From CANHBY01 sp031374415 (GTDB taxonomy: Bacteria; Pseudomonadota; Gammaproteobacteria; Burkholderiales; Burkholderiaceae_C), in the NCBI GenBank assembly GCA_031374415.1, contig JANMGB010000259.1, positions 7,711 to 71,710 of the forward strand: 64,000 bases of DNA, in the 5' to 3' direction. Positions 1-8,740 of this stretch are shown piece by piece. Both the position numbers and the translations under genes were made by a program. The notes under the pieces are model-generated. The model was given only the letters and a program-made list of their open reading frames with translations, did not search any database and was not told where the DNA came from. Every line of letters starts with the position of its first letter. Positions within the stretch are counted from its first letter, which is position 1.

Positions 1-32
1 TCACACCAACCCCCCATTGAAGCAGCCAAACA

Positions 33-61
33 AGTGTAGGCGAAAGAAAAAAAGCATGCAA
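33..61 (-). promoter_or_regulatory. possible sigma70 promoter reading out of the window
   Basis: Read on the minus strand, TTGCAT (61-56) is followed after exactly 17 bases by TACACT (38-33), a fair match to -35 and -10 boxes. It lies just downstream of leuA and would drive a gene beyond the left edge. The spacer contains a T-rich tract. This is motif matching only; the rest of bases 1-121 shows no gene. Confidence 0.3.
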
Positions 62-121
62 GATCAAAAACTTACACGCCGTTTCTCAAGTCAAAGTTGA
101 TGGGACTCCACGCTAAAACCG

Positions 122-1663
122 TTAACCCTGTGCCGCCACACGCTCCGTTTTACTGTGAAGTTTGTTCAATGCCGACAAATAGGCTTTGGCAGAAGCGACG
201 ACGATATCGGGATCAGACCCCACACCATTGACCACCCGCCCCCCCCGTTGCAAGCGAACCGTGACCTCACCCTGGGATTCTGTGCTCCCCGAAGTGATGG
301 CATTCACTGAATAGAGAAGCAATTCAGCACCTGTTTGCAACTTCGATTCGATCGCCTTCAGGCTCGCATCCACGGGCCCATTCCCTTGGCTAGCGATCGA
401 GTGCTCCTCCAGACCGGCGGCAAACGTGACGTGGGCATGGGGACGCTCACCGGTTTCGGAATGCTGCGAAAGCGAAACGAGGCGATAAAACTCTTGCTCA
501 CTCGTCAATGAATCATCCATCAGCAAAGCCAGGATGTCCTCATCAAAAATATCGCTTTTTCGATCCGCCAGCTCCTTGAACTTCGTGAATGCAGCGTTGA
601 CGTCGGCCTCGGACTGCAACTCGATCCCCAAATCAACCAAGCGCTGCTTGAAAGCATTTCTGCCGGACAGTTTGCCAAGCACAATCTTGTTGGTTGCCCA
701 GCCGACATCTTCAGCACGCATGATTTCATAGGTGTCACGCGCCTTCAACACCCCGTCCTGGTGAATCCCTGAGGCGTGGGCAAAAGCATTGGCCCCCACC
801 ACAGCCTTGTTAGGCTGCACCACAAACCCAGTAGTCTGAGCGACCAGGCGAGAGCTGGGCAGGATCTGTGTCGTGTCGATGTTCACGCTCAGATCGAAAT
901 AATCCTTGCGCGTCTTCAGCGCCATGACAACCTCTTCAAGCGCACAATTGCCCGCACGCTCACCCAGCCCATTGACCGTGCACTCAATCTGGCGGGCGCC
1001 CCCCAGCTTTACACCGGCCAAAGAATTGGCCACCGCCATGCCTAAGTCATTGTGACAATGGACGGACCAGATCGCTTTATCAGAATTGGGTATGCGTTGG
1101 CGCAAATTCAGAATGAAATTCCCGTACAACTCAGGAATCGCGTACCCGACCGTGTCGGGAATATTGAGCGTCGTTGCGCCAGCATCAATCACGGCCTCCA
1201 AAACACGACACAAGAAGTCAGGGTCTGACCGATACCCATCTTCGGGCGAAAACTCGACATCACCGCTCAAATTTCGGGCAAAAGCAACCGAGGCCTTGGC
1301 CTGCTCAAAGACCTGATCCGGCGTCATCCGCAATTTTTTCTCCATGTGCAAAGCGCTGGTCGCCAAAAACAGATGGATACGCGTCGAGGCACCGCCCTGC
1401 AAAGCCTCTGCGGCGCGTGCAATGTCTCGTTCGTTGGCCCTTGCCAACGAACAAACGGTGCTGTCCTTCACAGCCAAAGCAATCGCACGAACCGCATCAA
1501 AATCACCATTCGATGAAGCCGCAAACCCTGCCTCGATAACGTCCACCCTCAGACGCTCCAGTTGCTTGGCAATGCGCAGCTTTTCATCTTTGGTCATGGA
1601 AGCACCTGGCGATTGCTCGCCATCGCGCAAGGTGGTGTCAAAAATAATCAGTCGATCCGTCAT
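122..1663 (-). CDS. leuA: 2-isopropylmalate synthase
   Basis: LeuA condenses acetyl-CoA with 2-oxoisovalerate, the first committed step of leucine synthesis, in the cytoplasm. The 513-residue product opens with the family signature IIFDTTLRDGEQSPGAS, and later shows the metal-site stretch HCHNDLGMA and the GGARQIECTVNGLGERAGN region, followed by a C-terminal leucine-sensing domain, so feedback inhibition by leucine is expected. I chose the ATG at 1663, which gives MTDRLIIF and has GGGAG just upstream; an in-frame ATG 21 bases earlier lacks such a site. It is the last gene of the block ilvB-ilvN-ilvC-psd-pssA-leuA and shares substrate (2-oxoisovalerate) with the ilv products. A terminator-like hairpin at 1690-1727 separates it from pssA. 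Confidence 0.96.
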   Translation of the reverse strand: MTDRLIIFDTTLRDGEQSPGASMTKDEKLRIAKQLERLRVDVIEAGFAASSNGDFDAVRAIALAVKDSTVCSLARANERDIARAAEALQGGASTRIHLFLATSALHMEKKLRMTPDQVFEQAKASVAFARNLSGDVEFSPEDGYRSDPDFLCRVLEAVIDAGATTLNIPDTVGYAIPELYGNFILNLRQRIPNSDKAIWSVHCHNDLGMAVANSLAGVKLGGARQIECTVNGLGERAGNCALEEVVMALKTRKDYFDLSVNIDTTQILPSSRLVAQTTGFVVQPNKAVVGANAFAHASGIHQDGVLKARDTYEIMRAEDVGWATNKIVLGKLSGRNAFKQRLVDLGIELQSEADVNAAFTKFKELADRKSDIFDEDILALLMDDSLTSEQEFYRLVSLSQHSETGERPHAHVTFAAGLEEHSIASQGNGPVDASLKAIESKLQTGAELLLYSVNAITSGSTESQGEVTVRLQRGGRVVNGVGSDPDIVVASAKAYLSALNKLHSKTERVAAQG

Positions 1664-1689
1664 GAGAGCTCCCAGAAAATCCAATTTGA

Positions 1690-1727
1690 AAAAACAATAC
1701 GGCCCGCAGCCAGTGGCATGCGGGCCG
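1690..1727 (-). terminator. intrinsic terminator or attenuator after pssA
   Basis: Arms CGGCCCGCA and TGCGGGCCG (1700-1708 and 1719-1727) form a perfect 9-bp GC-rich stem with a 10-base loop. Read on the minus strand the stem is followed by TATTGTTTTTTC. This is a classical intrinsic terminator shape, but it sits only 26 bases before the leuA ribosome binding site, so leuA must rely on read-through or on a promoter inside pssA. Confidence 0.75.
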
Positions 1728-1759
1728 CATCAAGGTTGATCACGAGCACCCCAAATGGG

Positions 1760-2575
1760 TCAACGATGAAGACCCTCTTCTTCGGGCTCATTGGTCGATG
1801 TGGCGATCAAACTAACGTGGCGCCCCTTGATCCGACGCCAGGCATACACCACATAGCCCGAGCACCCATACAAACAAAAGACACCAAAAAGAACACTGGG
1901 CGGATCCACGTTGATCAAGGCAATTCCCAAAGCGATCGCCACGATGACCACGAAGGGTACCGAGCGCTTGAAGCTAACCTCCTTGAAGCTGTAAAACGGA
2001 ACGTTTGTGACCATAGTCAAGCCCGCAAAAATGGTCAGCCCAAAACAGATCCACGCCACCCAGCCATGTACAGCGACCGTCAACTGGTAGTCATGCATCA
2101 TCCAGATAAAACCCATCACCACGGCTGCCGCAGCCGGACTTGGCAATCCCTGGAAATAGCGCTTGTCCACCACCTTGAGGTTTGTATTAAATCGCGCCAG
2201 CCTGAGCGCAGCACAAGCACAGTAGACAAAAGCCGCAATCCACCCTAAGTTTCGCAAGCCCGTCAGCCCCCAGGCGTACATGATCAACGCCGGCGCAGCA
2301 CCAAAAGACACCATGTCTGACAGGCTGTCCATCTGCTCACCAAATGCGCTCTGCGTGTTGGTCATGCGGGCCACTCGCCCGTCCAAACTGTCCAGCACCA
2401 TGGCACAAAAAACACCAATGGCCGCCTGCTCAAAGCGCCCATTCATGGCCATCACAATGGCATAAAACCCACCAAACAATGCCGCCAGGGTAAACAAATT
2501 GGGAAGGATATAAATACCCTTGCGACGCGGACGAACAGGCTCATCGATCTCCTCCGCGTATTCCGGCGTGCTCAT
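1760..2575 (-). CDS. pssA: CDP-diacylglycerol--serine O-phosphatidyltransferase
   Basis: PssA makes phosphatidylserine from CDP-diacylglycerol and serine in the inner membrane; the neighbouring psd product then decarboxylates it to phosphatidylethanolamine. The 271-residue protein carries the CDP-alcohol phosphotransferase signature as DSLDGRVARM followed by GEQMDSLSD (D-G-x2-A-R, then G-x3-D-x3-D), within roughly eight hydrophobic segments. I chose the ATG at 2575, which overlaps the psd stop codon in an ATGA; an upstream in-frame start would add 13 residues lying inside psd. The C-terminal tail is charged (EPEEEG). The coupling of psd and pssA as adjacent, overlapping genes fits consecutive steps of one pathway. 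Confidence 0.95.
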   Translation of the reverse strand: MSTPEYAEEIDEPVRPRRKGIYILPNLFTLAALFGGFYAIVMAMNGRFEQAAIGVFCAMVLDSLDGRVARMTNTQSAFGEQMDSLSDMVSFGAAPALIMYAWGLTGLRNLGWIAAFVYCACAALRLARFNTNLKVVDKRYFQGLPSPAAAAVVMGFIWMMHDYQLTVAVHGWVAWICFGLTIFAGLTMVTNVPFYSFKEVSFKRSVPFVVIVAIALGIALINVDPPSVLFGVFCLYGCSGYVVYAWRRIKGRHVSLIATSTNEPEEEGLHR

Positions 2576-3216
2576 GGGGCACCCAGCGTCGCAAGGATGG
2601 TTGACGTCGCACAAACCTTATCGCCAGGGGCCACCTGCGGTCGGGCATGCAAGGGCAGATACACGTCGACGCGGGAACCAAACCGAATGAACCCATAGCG
2701 CTGCCCCTTGCTCACAACATCGCCCTCTTTGACATAGCAAAGAATGCGGCGAGCAATCAACCCTGCCACCTGTACCTGCGTCACAAGCTGCCCATCCACG
2801 TCCAACACCACGGCGTTACGCTCGTTTTCAACCGAGGCCTTGTCGAGGTCAGCGTTGACAAACAACCCTGGGAAATAGGTGACCTTCTTGATCACACCAT
2901 TGACGCCGCAGCGATTGCTGTGAACGTTGAACACGTTCATGAACACACTGATCAACAAGGCATCGCGATCCGCATAGGGGTCACGCACCTTCTCGATCTT
3001 GACAATGCGCCCATCTGCCGGCGAAAGCACCGCGTCCGCCTGCGCGGGGACAGCCCTGGGCGGGTCACGGAAAAACTGAACGACAAAGACGCACACCAGC
3101 CATGCTGGCACTGCCAACCAGACCGGCGCCAACCAAGAAGCGACAAGCGCCAAAACCAAGCTGATACCGATGAAGGGCCAGCCCTCTTTCGCCAAAATAG
3201 GATGTGGATAATTCAT
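2572..3216 (-). CDS. psd: phosphatidylserine decarboxylase, short form
   Basis: Psd decarboxylates phosphatidylserine to phosphatidylethanolamine at the membrane. The 214-residue product is the short type of the family, with hydrophobic N-terminal segments (residues about 10-60), the VFMNVFNVHSNR block and a C-terminal RFGSRVDVYLP, in which cleavage between Gly and Ser is expected to create the pyruvoyl cofactor and the two chains. I chose the ATG at 3216 (MNYPHPILAKEGWPF); a longer in-frame reading would run into the terminator-like hairpin behind ilvC. It overlaps pssA by four bases and lies downstream of ilvC in the same direction. Confidence 0.94.
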   Translation of the reverse strand: MNYPHPILAKEGWPFIGISLVLALVASWLAPVWLAVPAWLVCVFVVQFFRDPPRAVPAQADAVLSPADGRIVKIEKVRDPYADRDALLISVFMNVFNVHSNRCGVNGVIKKVTYFPGLFVNADLDKASVENERNAVVLDVDGQLVTQVQVAGLIARRILCYVKEGDVVSKGQRYGFIRFGSRVDVYLPLHARPQVAPGDKVCATSTILATLGAP

Positions 3217-3247
3217 GATCGCGAGGATACCCCAGCACAAAACACAA

Positions 3248-3280
3248 AGGCCGCGGATCCAAATCCGCGGCCTATTTTTG
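3248..3280 (-). terminator. terminator-like hairpin between ilvC and psd
   Basis: Perfect 11-bp arms at 3248-3258 and 3263-3273 (core GGCCGCGGAT) enclose a 4-base loop. On the minus strand, the transcribed one, the stem is followed by TTTGTGTTTTGTG; on the plus strand TATTTTTG follows. It therefore looks like a bidirectional terminator placed within a co-directional gene row, 32 bases before psd. Confidence 0.7.
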
Positions 3281-3292
3281 AAGCAATCAACC

Positions 3293-4309
3293 TCAGTTTT
3301 TGGACTGGTCAACCAAACGGTTTTTCTTAATCCAAGGCATCATGGCGCGCAACTGCTCGCCCACCACCTCAATCGGGTGCTGAGCCGTCAAGCGGCGACG
3401 GGACAAGAGCGTTGGCGCACCGGCACGGTTTTCCAAGATAAAGCTCTTGGCATACTCACCGGTCTGAATGTCTTTCAGGCATTGCCGCATGGCATCCTTG
3501 GTCGCTTCAGTCACCACACGCGGACCCGTCACGTACTCACCGTACTCCGCATTGTTGGAGATCGAGTAGTTCATGTTGGCGATACCGCCCTCATAGATCA
3601 AGTCGACGATCAGCTTCAGTTCGTGCAAGCACTCAAAGTAAGCCATTTCGGGTGCATAGCCCGCCTCAGTCAAGGTTTCAAATCCTGCCTTGATCAACTC
3701 CACGGCACCACCGCACAAGACCGCCTGTTCACCGAACAAGTCCGTCTCGGTTTCTTCCCGGAAGCTGGTTTCAATGACACCGGCCTTGCCACCGCCATTG
3801 GCCGTGGCATAGCTCAGTGCCAAGTCGCGCGCCTTGCCCGTCTTGTCAGAATAAACAGCGATCAAATGCGGAACACCGCCGCCTTGAGCGTAGGTCGCGC
3901 GCACCGTATGACCAGGGGCTTTGGGAGCCACCATCCAGACATCCAAATCTGCGCGGGGCACAACCTGGCCGTAATGCACATTGAAGCCATGGGCAAAAGC
4001 GAGTGAAGCTCCTTGCTTGATAAAAGGTTCAACGTCGTTTTTGTAGACCTCAGCGATTTGCTCGTCGGGCAACAAAATCATCACCACATCAGCCGACTTC
4101 ACCGCTTCAGCGATCTCGGCAACCTTCAAGCCAGCCTTCTCGGCTTTGGACCAAGATGCGCCTCCGCGCCGCAGACCCACAGTCACTCGCACACCACTGT
4201 CGTTCAGATTTTGAGCATGGGCATGACCTTGCGAGCCATAGCCCAAGATGGTCACGCTCTTGCCCTTGATCAGGCTCAGGTCGGCGTCTTTGTCGTAATA
4301 AACCTTCAT
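3293..4309 (-). CDS. ilvC: ketol-acid reductoisomerase
   Basis: IlvC isomerises and reduces 2-acetolactate (or 2-aceto-2-hydroxybutyrate) with NADPH and Mg2+, the second common step of valine, leucine and isoleucine synthesis. The 338-residue product is the usual class I length. It shows the Rossmann motif GYGSQGHAHAQNL near residue 25, followed by RRGGASW (a basic residue pair typical of NADPH binding), the QAVLCGG/E metal-binding half and the GGIANMNYSISN stretch. Tandem ATG codons lie at 4312 and 4309; the second gives MKVYYDKDADL and has GGAGAG just ahead. An in-frame extension of 55 residues upstream is translated hairpin DNA and is not believable. About 160 bases of hairpin-rich DNA separate it from ilvN. 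Confidence 0.97.
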   Translation of the reverse strand: MKVYYDKDADLSLIKGKSVTILGYGSQGHAHAQNLNDSGVRVTVGLRRGGASWSKAEKAGLKVAEIAEAVKSADVVMILLPDEQIAEVYKNDVEPFIKQGASLAFAHGFNVHYGQVVPRADLDVWMVAPKAPGHTVRATYAQGGGVPHLIAVYSDKTGKARDLALSYATANGGGKAGVIETSFREETETDLFGEQAVLCGGAVELIKAGFETLTEAGYAPEMAYFECLHELKLIVDLIYEGGIANMNYSISNNAEYGEYVTGPRVVTEATKDAMRQCLKDIQTGEYAKSFILENRAGAPTLLSRRRLTAQHPIEVVGEQLRAMMPWIKKNRLVDQSKN

Positions 4310-4343
4310 CATCTCTCCAGTTTCAAAAATTAGCAAACATTCG

Positions 4344-4436
4344 ACCGACCTAAAGGTCGGTGTGTAGGCTGTTGGAAGGGGTTTGCATCCCCTCCCAACG
4401 AGTCGCCCCTTCGGGGCTCTCCGGCCTGAAGGCCGG
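4344..4436 (-). repeat. array of four consecutive hairpins before ilvC
   Basis: Four inverted repeats follow each other: ACCGACCT/AGGTCGGT (4344-4361), a larger stem of 11 bp with one mismatch at 4371-4381/4389-4399, GCCCC/GGGGC (4405-4417) and CCGGCC/GGCCGG (4421-4436). No T-run follows any of them on the minus strand. They fill the ilvN-ilvC gap. They resemble the subterminal hairpins of IS200/IS605-type remnants or a structured leader; which of these cannot be told from the sequence. Confidence 0.65.
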
Positions 4437-4470
4437 GGTTTCAAACCGATTTCAGTTTTTTGATGAGATA

Positions 4471-4962
4471 TCACACGCGCAAGATGCGCTCACCTCGCCC
4501 AATGCCACTGGTCCCCGTGCGAACGGTCTCCAAGATAGCCGTGCGATCAATTGCTTCAATGAAAGCGTCGAGCTTAGAGGAATCTCCAGTCAGCTCGATC
4601 GTGTAGCTCTTCTCAGTCACATCAACGATCCGACCTCGAAAGATGTCGGCCATGCGCTTCATTTCGTCGCGCTCTTTGCCCACCGCACGAACCTTCATCA
4701 ACATCAGCTCACGCTCGGTAAAGGCGGCCTCTGTCAAGTCGACAACCTTGACGACTTCAATCAGGCGGTTCAAATGTTTGGTGATCTGCTCGATCACGTC
4801 ATCTGAACCGCGGGTCACAACCGTCATGCGTGACAAAGACGGATCCTCAGTCGGCGCAACCGTCAAACTTTCAATGTTGTACCCACGCGCAGAAAACAAG
4901 CCTACGACACGCGACAAGGCGCCAGGCTCGTTTTCAAGCAGCAATGCAATGATATGTTTCAT
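4471..4962 (-). CDS. ilvN: acetolactate synthase small (regulatory) subunit
   Basis: This 163-residue protein is the regulatory partner of the IlvB catalytic subunit and confers valine feedback inhibition. The N-terminal ACT domain is clear (MKHIIALLLENEPGALSRVVGLFSARGYNIESL), followed by the family's second domain with the conserved LMKV and ELTGDSSKLDAF stretches. Length matches IlvH/IlvN types (about 160). It follows ilvB by 54 bases and precedes ilvC, in the standard order. Confidence 0.96.
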   Translation of the reverse strand: MKHIIALLLENEPGALSRVVGLFSARGYNIESLTVAPTEDPSLSRMTVVTRGSDDVIEQITKHLNRLIEVVKVVDLTEAAFTERELMLMKVRAVGKERDEMKRMADIFRGRIVDVTEKSYTIELTGDSSKLDAFIEAIDRTAILETVRTGTSGIGRGERILRV

Positions 4963-5016
4963 GTTAATGGCCTAGTTCAAAAGGGTTCCAACTCAATCGA
5001 AGCAGTGAGCTGCGCT

Positions 5017-6789
5017 TTAAAGGTCTTCAGACCCGAGCAACATTTCAGAGATCCCTTTTCCAGCCTTCACCATGGGCCACACGTTCTCACTGGGGTCCGT
5101 GCGGATGTCCAGGAAGACCGTTCTATCTTTAAGACGAATCGCTTCTCGTAACGCGCCCTCAACGTCAGCGGGGTTTTCAATCTTGAAGCCCACATGGCCG
5201 TAGGCCTCTGCGAGCTTCACGAAGTCCGGAAGCGCGTCCATGTAGCTGTGCGCGTAACGCCCGCCGTAATCCAACTCTTGCCACTGACGCACCATGCCAA
5301 GGTAACGGTTGTTCAGCGACAAAATCTTGACGGGCGTCTTGTACTGAAAGCAGGTTGACAGCTCCTGAATACACATTTGGATCGACCCCTCGCCCGTGAT
5401 GCAAAACACATCGGCATCCGGCTTGGCCAACTTGATCCCCATGGCATACGGAAGGCCAACTCCCATGGTGCCCAAGCCACCAGAATTGATCCAACGACGT
5501 GGCTGATCAAAGCGATAGTACTGAGCTGCCCACATTTGATGCTGCCCGACATCCGACGTGATGTAGACATCCGAGTCACGGGTCAGCTCCCACAGCTTTT
5601 CCACCACAAACTGTGGCTTGATCACCTCGGAGCTGCCTTTGTAAGTCAAACAGTCACGCTGACGCCATTGAGCAATCTGCTGCCACCAGGCGGTCAGCGG
5701 AACCACAGGGTGAGTCGCCTTGGCCTCTTTGATCTGGACAATCAGCTCCTGCAAAACATCCATGACATCCCCCACGATCGGAATATCAACCTTGACACGC
5801 TTAGAAATTGAAGAAGGGTCAATATCGACGTGGATGATCTTCCGCTGGACGGAGGCAAAGTGTTTGGGGTTGCCAATGACACGATCATCAAAGCGCGCGC
5901 CCACTGCCAACAACACGTCACAGTGCTGCATCGTCATGTTGGCCTCGTAAGTGCCATGCATTCCCAACATACCCAAGAATTTGGGATCGCTCGCGGGGAA
6001 GGCGCCCAGGCCCATCAAGGTGTTGGTACAGGGAACACCCAGCAAATCCACCAACTCCCGCAACTCAGCCGACGCATTGCCCAAAATAACGCCGCCACCG
6101 CTATAAATATAGGGGCGTTGTGCACTCATCAGCAGCTGGACGGCCTTGCGAATCTGTCCTCCATGACCCTTGCGCGCCGGGCTGTAAGACCGCATCTCAA
6201 CAGCGTTCGGGTAGTGGAAGGGCGTCTGCGCCAGCGAAACATCTTTGGGAATATCAACCACCACAGGCCCTGGCCGGCCGGTGCGCGCAATATGGAATGC
6301 CTTCTTGAGCGTCAGAGCAAGATCCTTGACATCCTTGACCAAGAAATTGTGCTTCACGATAGGCCGGGTTATGCCTACGGTGTCGCACTCCTGGAAAGCG
6401 TCCAAGCCGATGGCGGGTGTCGGGACCTGGCCCGTCAAGATCACCATCGGGATGGAGTCCATGTAGGCCGTGGCAATGCCCGTGACGGCATTCGTGACCC
6501 CTGGCCCGGATGTCACCAGGGCAACGCCCACGTCACCCGTTGCGCGAGCGTAGCCGTCAGCCGCATGCACGGCAGCCTGCTCGTGGCGTACCAAAACGTG
6601 TTGAATGGAGTTTTGCTTGTAGAGTGCGTCATAGATGTACAAGACCGCCCCACCGGGATAGCCCCACAAATATTTCACACCCTCATGCTGCAAGCAGCGA
6701 ACCAAAATTTCAGAGCCGTTGGGCTCTGTGGAAGAATCCGGAAGAGAAGGCGCAGTCGCGCCCCTGGCATCCGCAGCAGACGTGTTCAT
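5017..6789 (-). CDS. ilvB: acetolactate synthase large (catalytic) subunit
   Basis: The ThDP-dependent enzyme condenses two pyruvates (or pyruvate and 2-oxobutyrate), the first common step of branched-chain amino acid synthesis. The 590-residue product shows the N-terminal ThDP-binding half (GYPGGAVLYIYDAL, catalytic Glu in VRHEQAAVHAADGYAR), the central FAD/domain linker, and the C-terminal ThDP diphosphate motif as GEGSIQM...NNRYLGMVRQWQ, with GEG rather than the usual GDG. The ATG at 6789 gives an N-terminal extension of some 25 low-complexity residues before SEILVRCLQHEGV. It heads the ilvBNC row and is divergent from the sigma factor gene, with 240 bases between them; I see no clear leader-peptide attenuator there. 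Confidence 0.96.
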   Translation of the reverse strand: MNTSAADARGATAPSLPDSSTEPNGSEILVRCLQHEGVKYLWGYPGGAVLYIYDALYKQNSIQHVLVRHEQAAVHAADGYARATGDVGVALVTSGPGVTNAVTGIATAYMDSIPMVILTGQVPTPAIGLDAFQECDTVGITRPIVKHNFLVKDVKDLALTLKKAFHIARTGRPGPVVVDIPKDVSLAQTPFHYPNAVEMRSYSPARKGHGGQIRKAVQLLMSAQRPYIYSGGGVILGNASAELRELVDLLGVPCTNTLMGLGAFPASDPKFLGMLGMHGTYEANMTMQHCDVLLAVGARFDDRVIGNPKHFASVQRKIIHVDIDPSSISKRVKVDIPIVGDVMDVLQELIVQIKEAKATHPVVPLTAWWQQIAQWRQRDCLTYKGSSEVIKPQFVVEKLWELTRDSDVYITSDVGQHQMWAAQYYRFDQPRRWINSGGLGTMGVGLPYAMGIKLAKPDADVFCITGEGSIQMCIQELSTCFQYKTPVKILSLNNRYLGMVRQWQELDYGGRYAHSYMDALPDFVKLAEAYGHVGFKIENPADVEGALREAIRLKDRTVFLDIRTDPSENVWPMVKAGKGISEMLLGSEDL

Positions 6790-7029
6790 TGGGAACCTTT
6801 GTGAATTTCTCTAACGAAAAACCATTGGTGCACCTCTCCTCACTCTTTTGAAGTGGGTGCGGTGCCTGTGCGACCAAAATACATAGGGCCAGCGTTCGAC
6901 CCCTGTTAGTGACCAACTGTTGTGCAACGGGATATTATCGCACCAATTGCACAGTGAGCAGTGCCCCGGTGAACCGGTGACATAATCCGCGACCACTTTT
7001 CAGCGCTTTGGCGTGAAAGCGTTTCTCCC

Positions 7030-7590
7030 TTGGCCTCTGACAAAGAACTCTCCGATTTCCTCAAAAGCATCGAGAAGCGCGCCTTCAAACGCACCGCTTT
7101 CGCCGTACGGGATGACGACGCGGCACTCGACATCATCCAGGACGCCATGATCAAGCTGTCGCAAAGCTACGGGGATCGCCCTGCCGCCGAACTTCCGCTG
7201 CTGTTCCATCGAATTCTGTCGAACACGACCATGGACTGGTTTCGGCGTAAGAAGGTGCGGCAAGCAGTCATCGTGAACTTTGGGGAGTTCGAAACGGACG
7301 AAGGCGATCACGATCTTTTGGAAACTTTGGAGGTTTTGACCGAATCTCACTCGACGGAGAGTGCGGCTGAAGCCACTTCTCGGGCACAGATTTTGCTGTT
7401 AATCGAAGAGAAGCTAAAAGAATTGCCAACTCGTCAACGAGAGGCCTTCCTGCTGCGTTACTGGGAAGAGCTCGACGTTGCCGAAGCTGCGCAATCCATG
7501 GGTTGCTCAGAGGGCAGCGTCAAAACCCACTGCTCAAGGGCGGTTCGTGCTTTAGCAAGGGGTTTGGCCCATCTGAAAATGAAACCGTGA
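7030..7590 (+). CDS. RNA polymerase sigma factor, ECF-like
   Basis: A 186-residue sigma-70 family protein of the small type. Region 2 is visible in the first half (RAFKRTAFAVRDDDAALDIIQDAMIKL, FHRILSNTTMDWFRR) and region 4 at the C-terminus (LKELPTRQREAFLLRYWEELDVAEAAQSMGCSEGSVKTH as a helix-turn-helix). A TTG at 7030 is the only reasonable start, giving MASDKELSDFLK; no good ribosome binding site is visible. It is followed after 7 bases by a DUF3619 membrane protein that could serve as its anti-sigma factor, which is inference from position and topology. The regulon is not evident. Confidence 0.88.
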   Translation: MASDKELSDFLKSIEKRAFKRTAFAVRDDDAALDIIQDAMIKLSQSYGDRPAAELPLLFHRILSNTTMDWFRRKKVRQAVIVNFGEFETDEGDHDLLETLEVLTESHSTESAAEATSRAQILLLIEEKLKELPTRQREAFLLRYWEELDVAEAAQSMGCSEGSVKTHCSRAVRALARGLAHLKMKP

Positions 7591-7597
7591 GTCAACC

Positions 7598-8014
7598 ATG
7601 AAGAATGCACAATTTTCGACTGAAGCAATTGAAGGCAGGGTTGCCCTGGAGCTGACACGTGCACTTTCAGAGTCGACCCGTCAGATGCCGCACGACATCT
7701 CAGAGCGGCTGCGTGTTGCGCGTGAAGCCGCTTTGCGCGTCCAAAAACCAGAAGCTGCGCAGACCTGGATTCAATCCGGTCAGGCAGCGCTCATGCATGG
7801 GTCTGGAGACACTGGGCCAAAGTGGGCGCGCTGGGCCTTGTGGTTGCCCGTACTGGTCTTGGCGTGTGGCATTTACCTCATTCAGGCTGCTCACCAACAG
7901 TCTCAAGTTTCAGCGGCTGCCGATGTAGACGCCATCCTTCTCGCTGACGACCTGCCCCCCGACGCCTACAGTGACGCTGGGTTTCTTGAATTTCTCAAAC
8001 TTCCGTCCCCTTGA
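7598..8014 (+). CDS. DUF3619-type membrane protein, possible anti-sigma factor
   Basis: The 138-residue product has a soluble N-terminal half (about residues 1-75), one transmembrane helix (WALWLPVLVLACGIYLIQAA, about 84-103) and a short acidic C-terminal tail. This layout and the consecutive position behind a sigma factor gene match the DUF3619 family found in Burkholderiales. The soluble side preceding a single helix is what anti-sigma factors usually show, but no zinc-binding HxxxCxxC motif is present, so the role is only suggested. The next gene, DUF3106, follows after 12 bases. Confidence 0.75.
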   Translation: MKNAQFSTEAIEGRVALELTRALSESTRQMPHDISERLRVAREAALRVQKPEAAQTWIQSGQAALMHGSGDTGPKWARWALWLPVLVLACGIYLIQAAHQQSQVSAAADVDAILLADDLPPDAYSDAGFLEFLKLPSP

Positions 8015-8026
8015 GGGGGCTTTTGC

Positions 8027-8740
8027 ATGAACCACCTCGCACGTCGGTTGGCTGCTGGTTTACTTGCCACAGCATCGTGGGGTCTGGCTGCCGCTCAGAG
8101 CACAACGCCCTCCGCACCAAGCTCTTTGGAGGACGGCAGAACGTGGGCCTCGCTGGGGGCTTCAACACAAGGCGTCTTGGCGCCGCTGAGCAACCAATGG
8201 CCTGCGCTTTCAGCCAGCACCAAAGAAAAGTGGATTGGCGTGGCCAAACGCATGCACAAGATGGCCCCGGCAGAACGCGAGCGTGTTCAGGCACGGATGG
8301 CCAGTTGGGCCAGCCTCACTCCCATTGAGCGCGGCCAAACCCGCTTGCTTTTCCAGGAGGCTCTTCGTGTCGCACCGGAAACCCGGGCAGAACAATGGAA
8401 GCGATACAACGAACTGTCTGAAGACGAGAAGCGACAGCTTGCTGCCCGGGCCGTGCCACCGACCGTTGCCCGTCAGGTGAGCTCTTCAACCGGCAGGGGG
8501 GCTTTGTTTTCGGTCACCGAGCCTTCTCGCCCTTCTGGCAAAGTCAATACGACGCCCTTGTTGTCTCCACTACCGCAGGGGATTGCCCCGTCGGTGATTC
8601 AGGCTCAACCTGGCGCCTCCACGACGCTCATTTCTTCGAAGCCAATTCCCCCAGCCCACCAACCTGCCGGTTCTCCGAAGATCGCTGCAACCCCCAAGGC
8701 AGACGTGCGCACACCAGAAGCTGACAATAAGCCTCAATGA
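8027..8740 (+). CDS. exported DUF3106-type protein
   Basis: The 237-residue product begins with a signal peptide (NHLARRLAAGLLATASWGLAAAQS). The central region (residues about 45-140) has the repeating helical pattern of DUF3106: LAPLSNQWPALSASTKEKWIGVAKRM, MAPAERERVQARM, LTPIERGQTRL. The C-terminal third is proline-, serine- and alanine-rich and looks disordered. It is predicted to be periplasmic; by repeat style it recalls envelope-stress sensors with LTxxQ-like repeats, but no function is known to me. Its stop codon overlaps the next gene in an ATGA. Confidence 0.78.
   Translation: MNHLARRLAAGLLATASWGLAAAQSTTPSAPSSLEDGRTWASLGASTQGVLAPLSNQWPALSASTKEKWIGVAKRMHKMAPAERERVQARMASWASLTPIERGQTRLLFQEALRVAPETRAEQWKRYNELSEDEKRQLAARAVPPTVARQVSSSTGRGALFSVTEPSRPSGKVNTTPLLSPLPQGIAPSVIQAQPGASTTLISSKPIPPAHQPAGSPKIAATPKADVRTPEADNKPQ

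Noticed and set aside
6790..7029. Leader-peptide attenuator or T-box upstream of ilvB
   Set aside because: No run of Ile/Val/Leu codons with a following terminator was found; T-boxes are not expected in this group.
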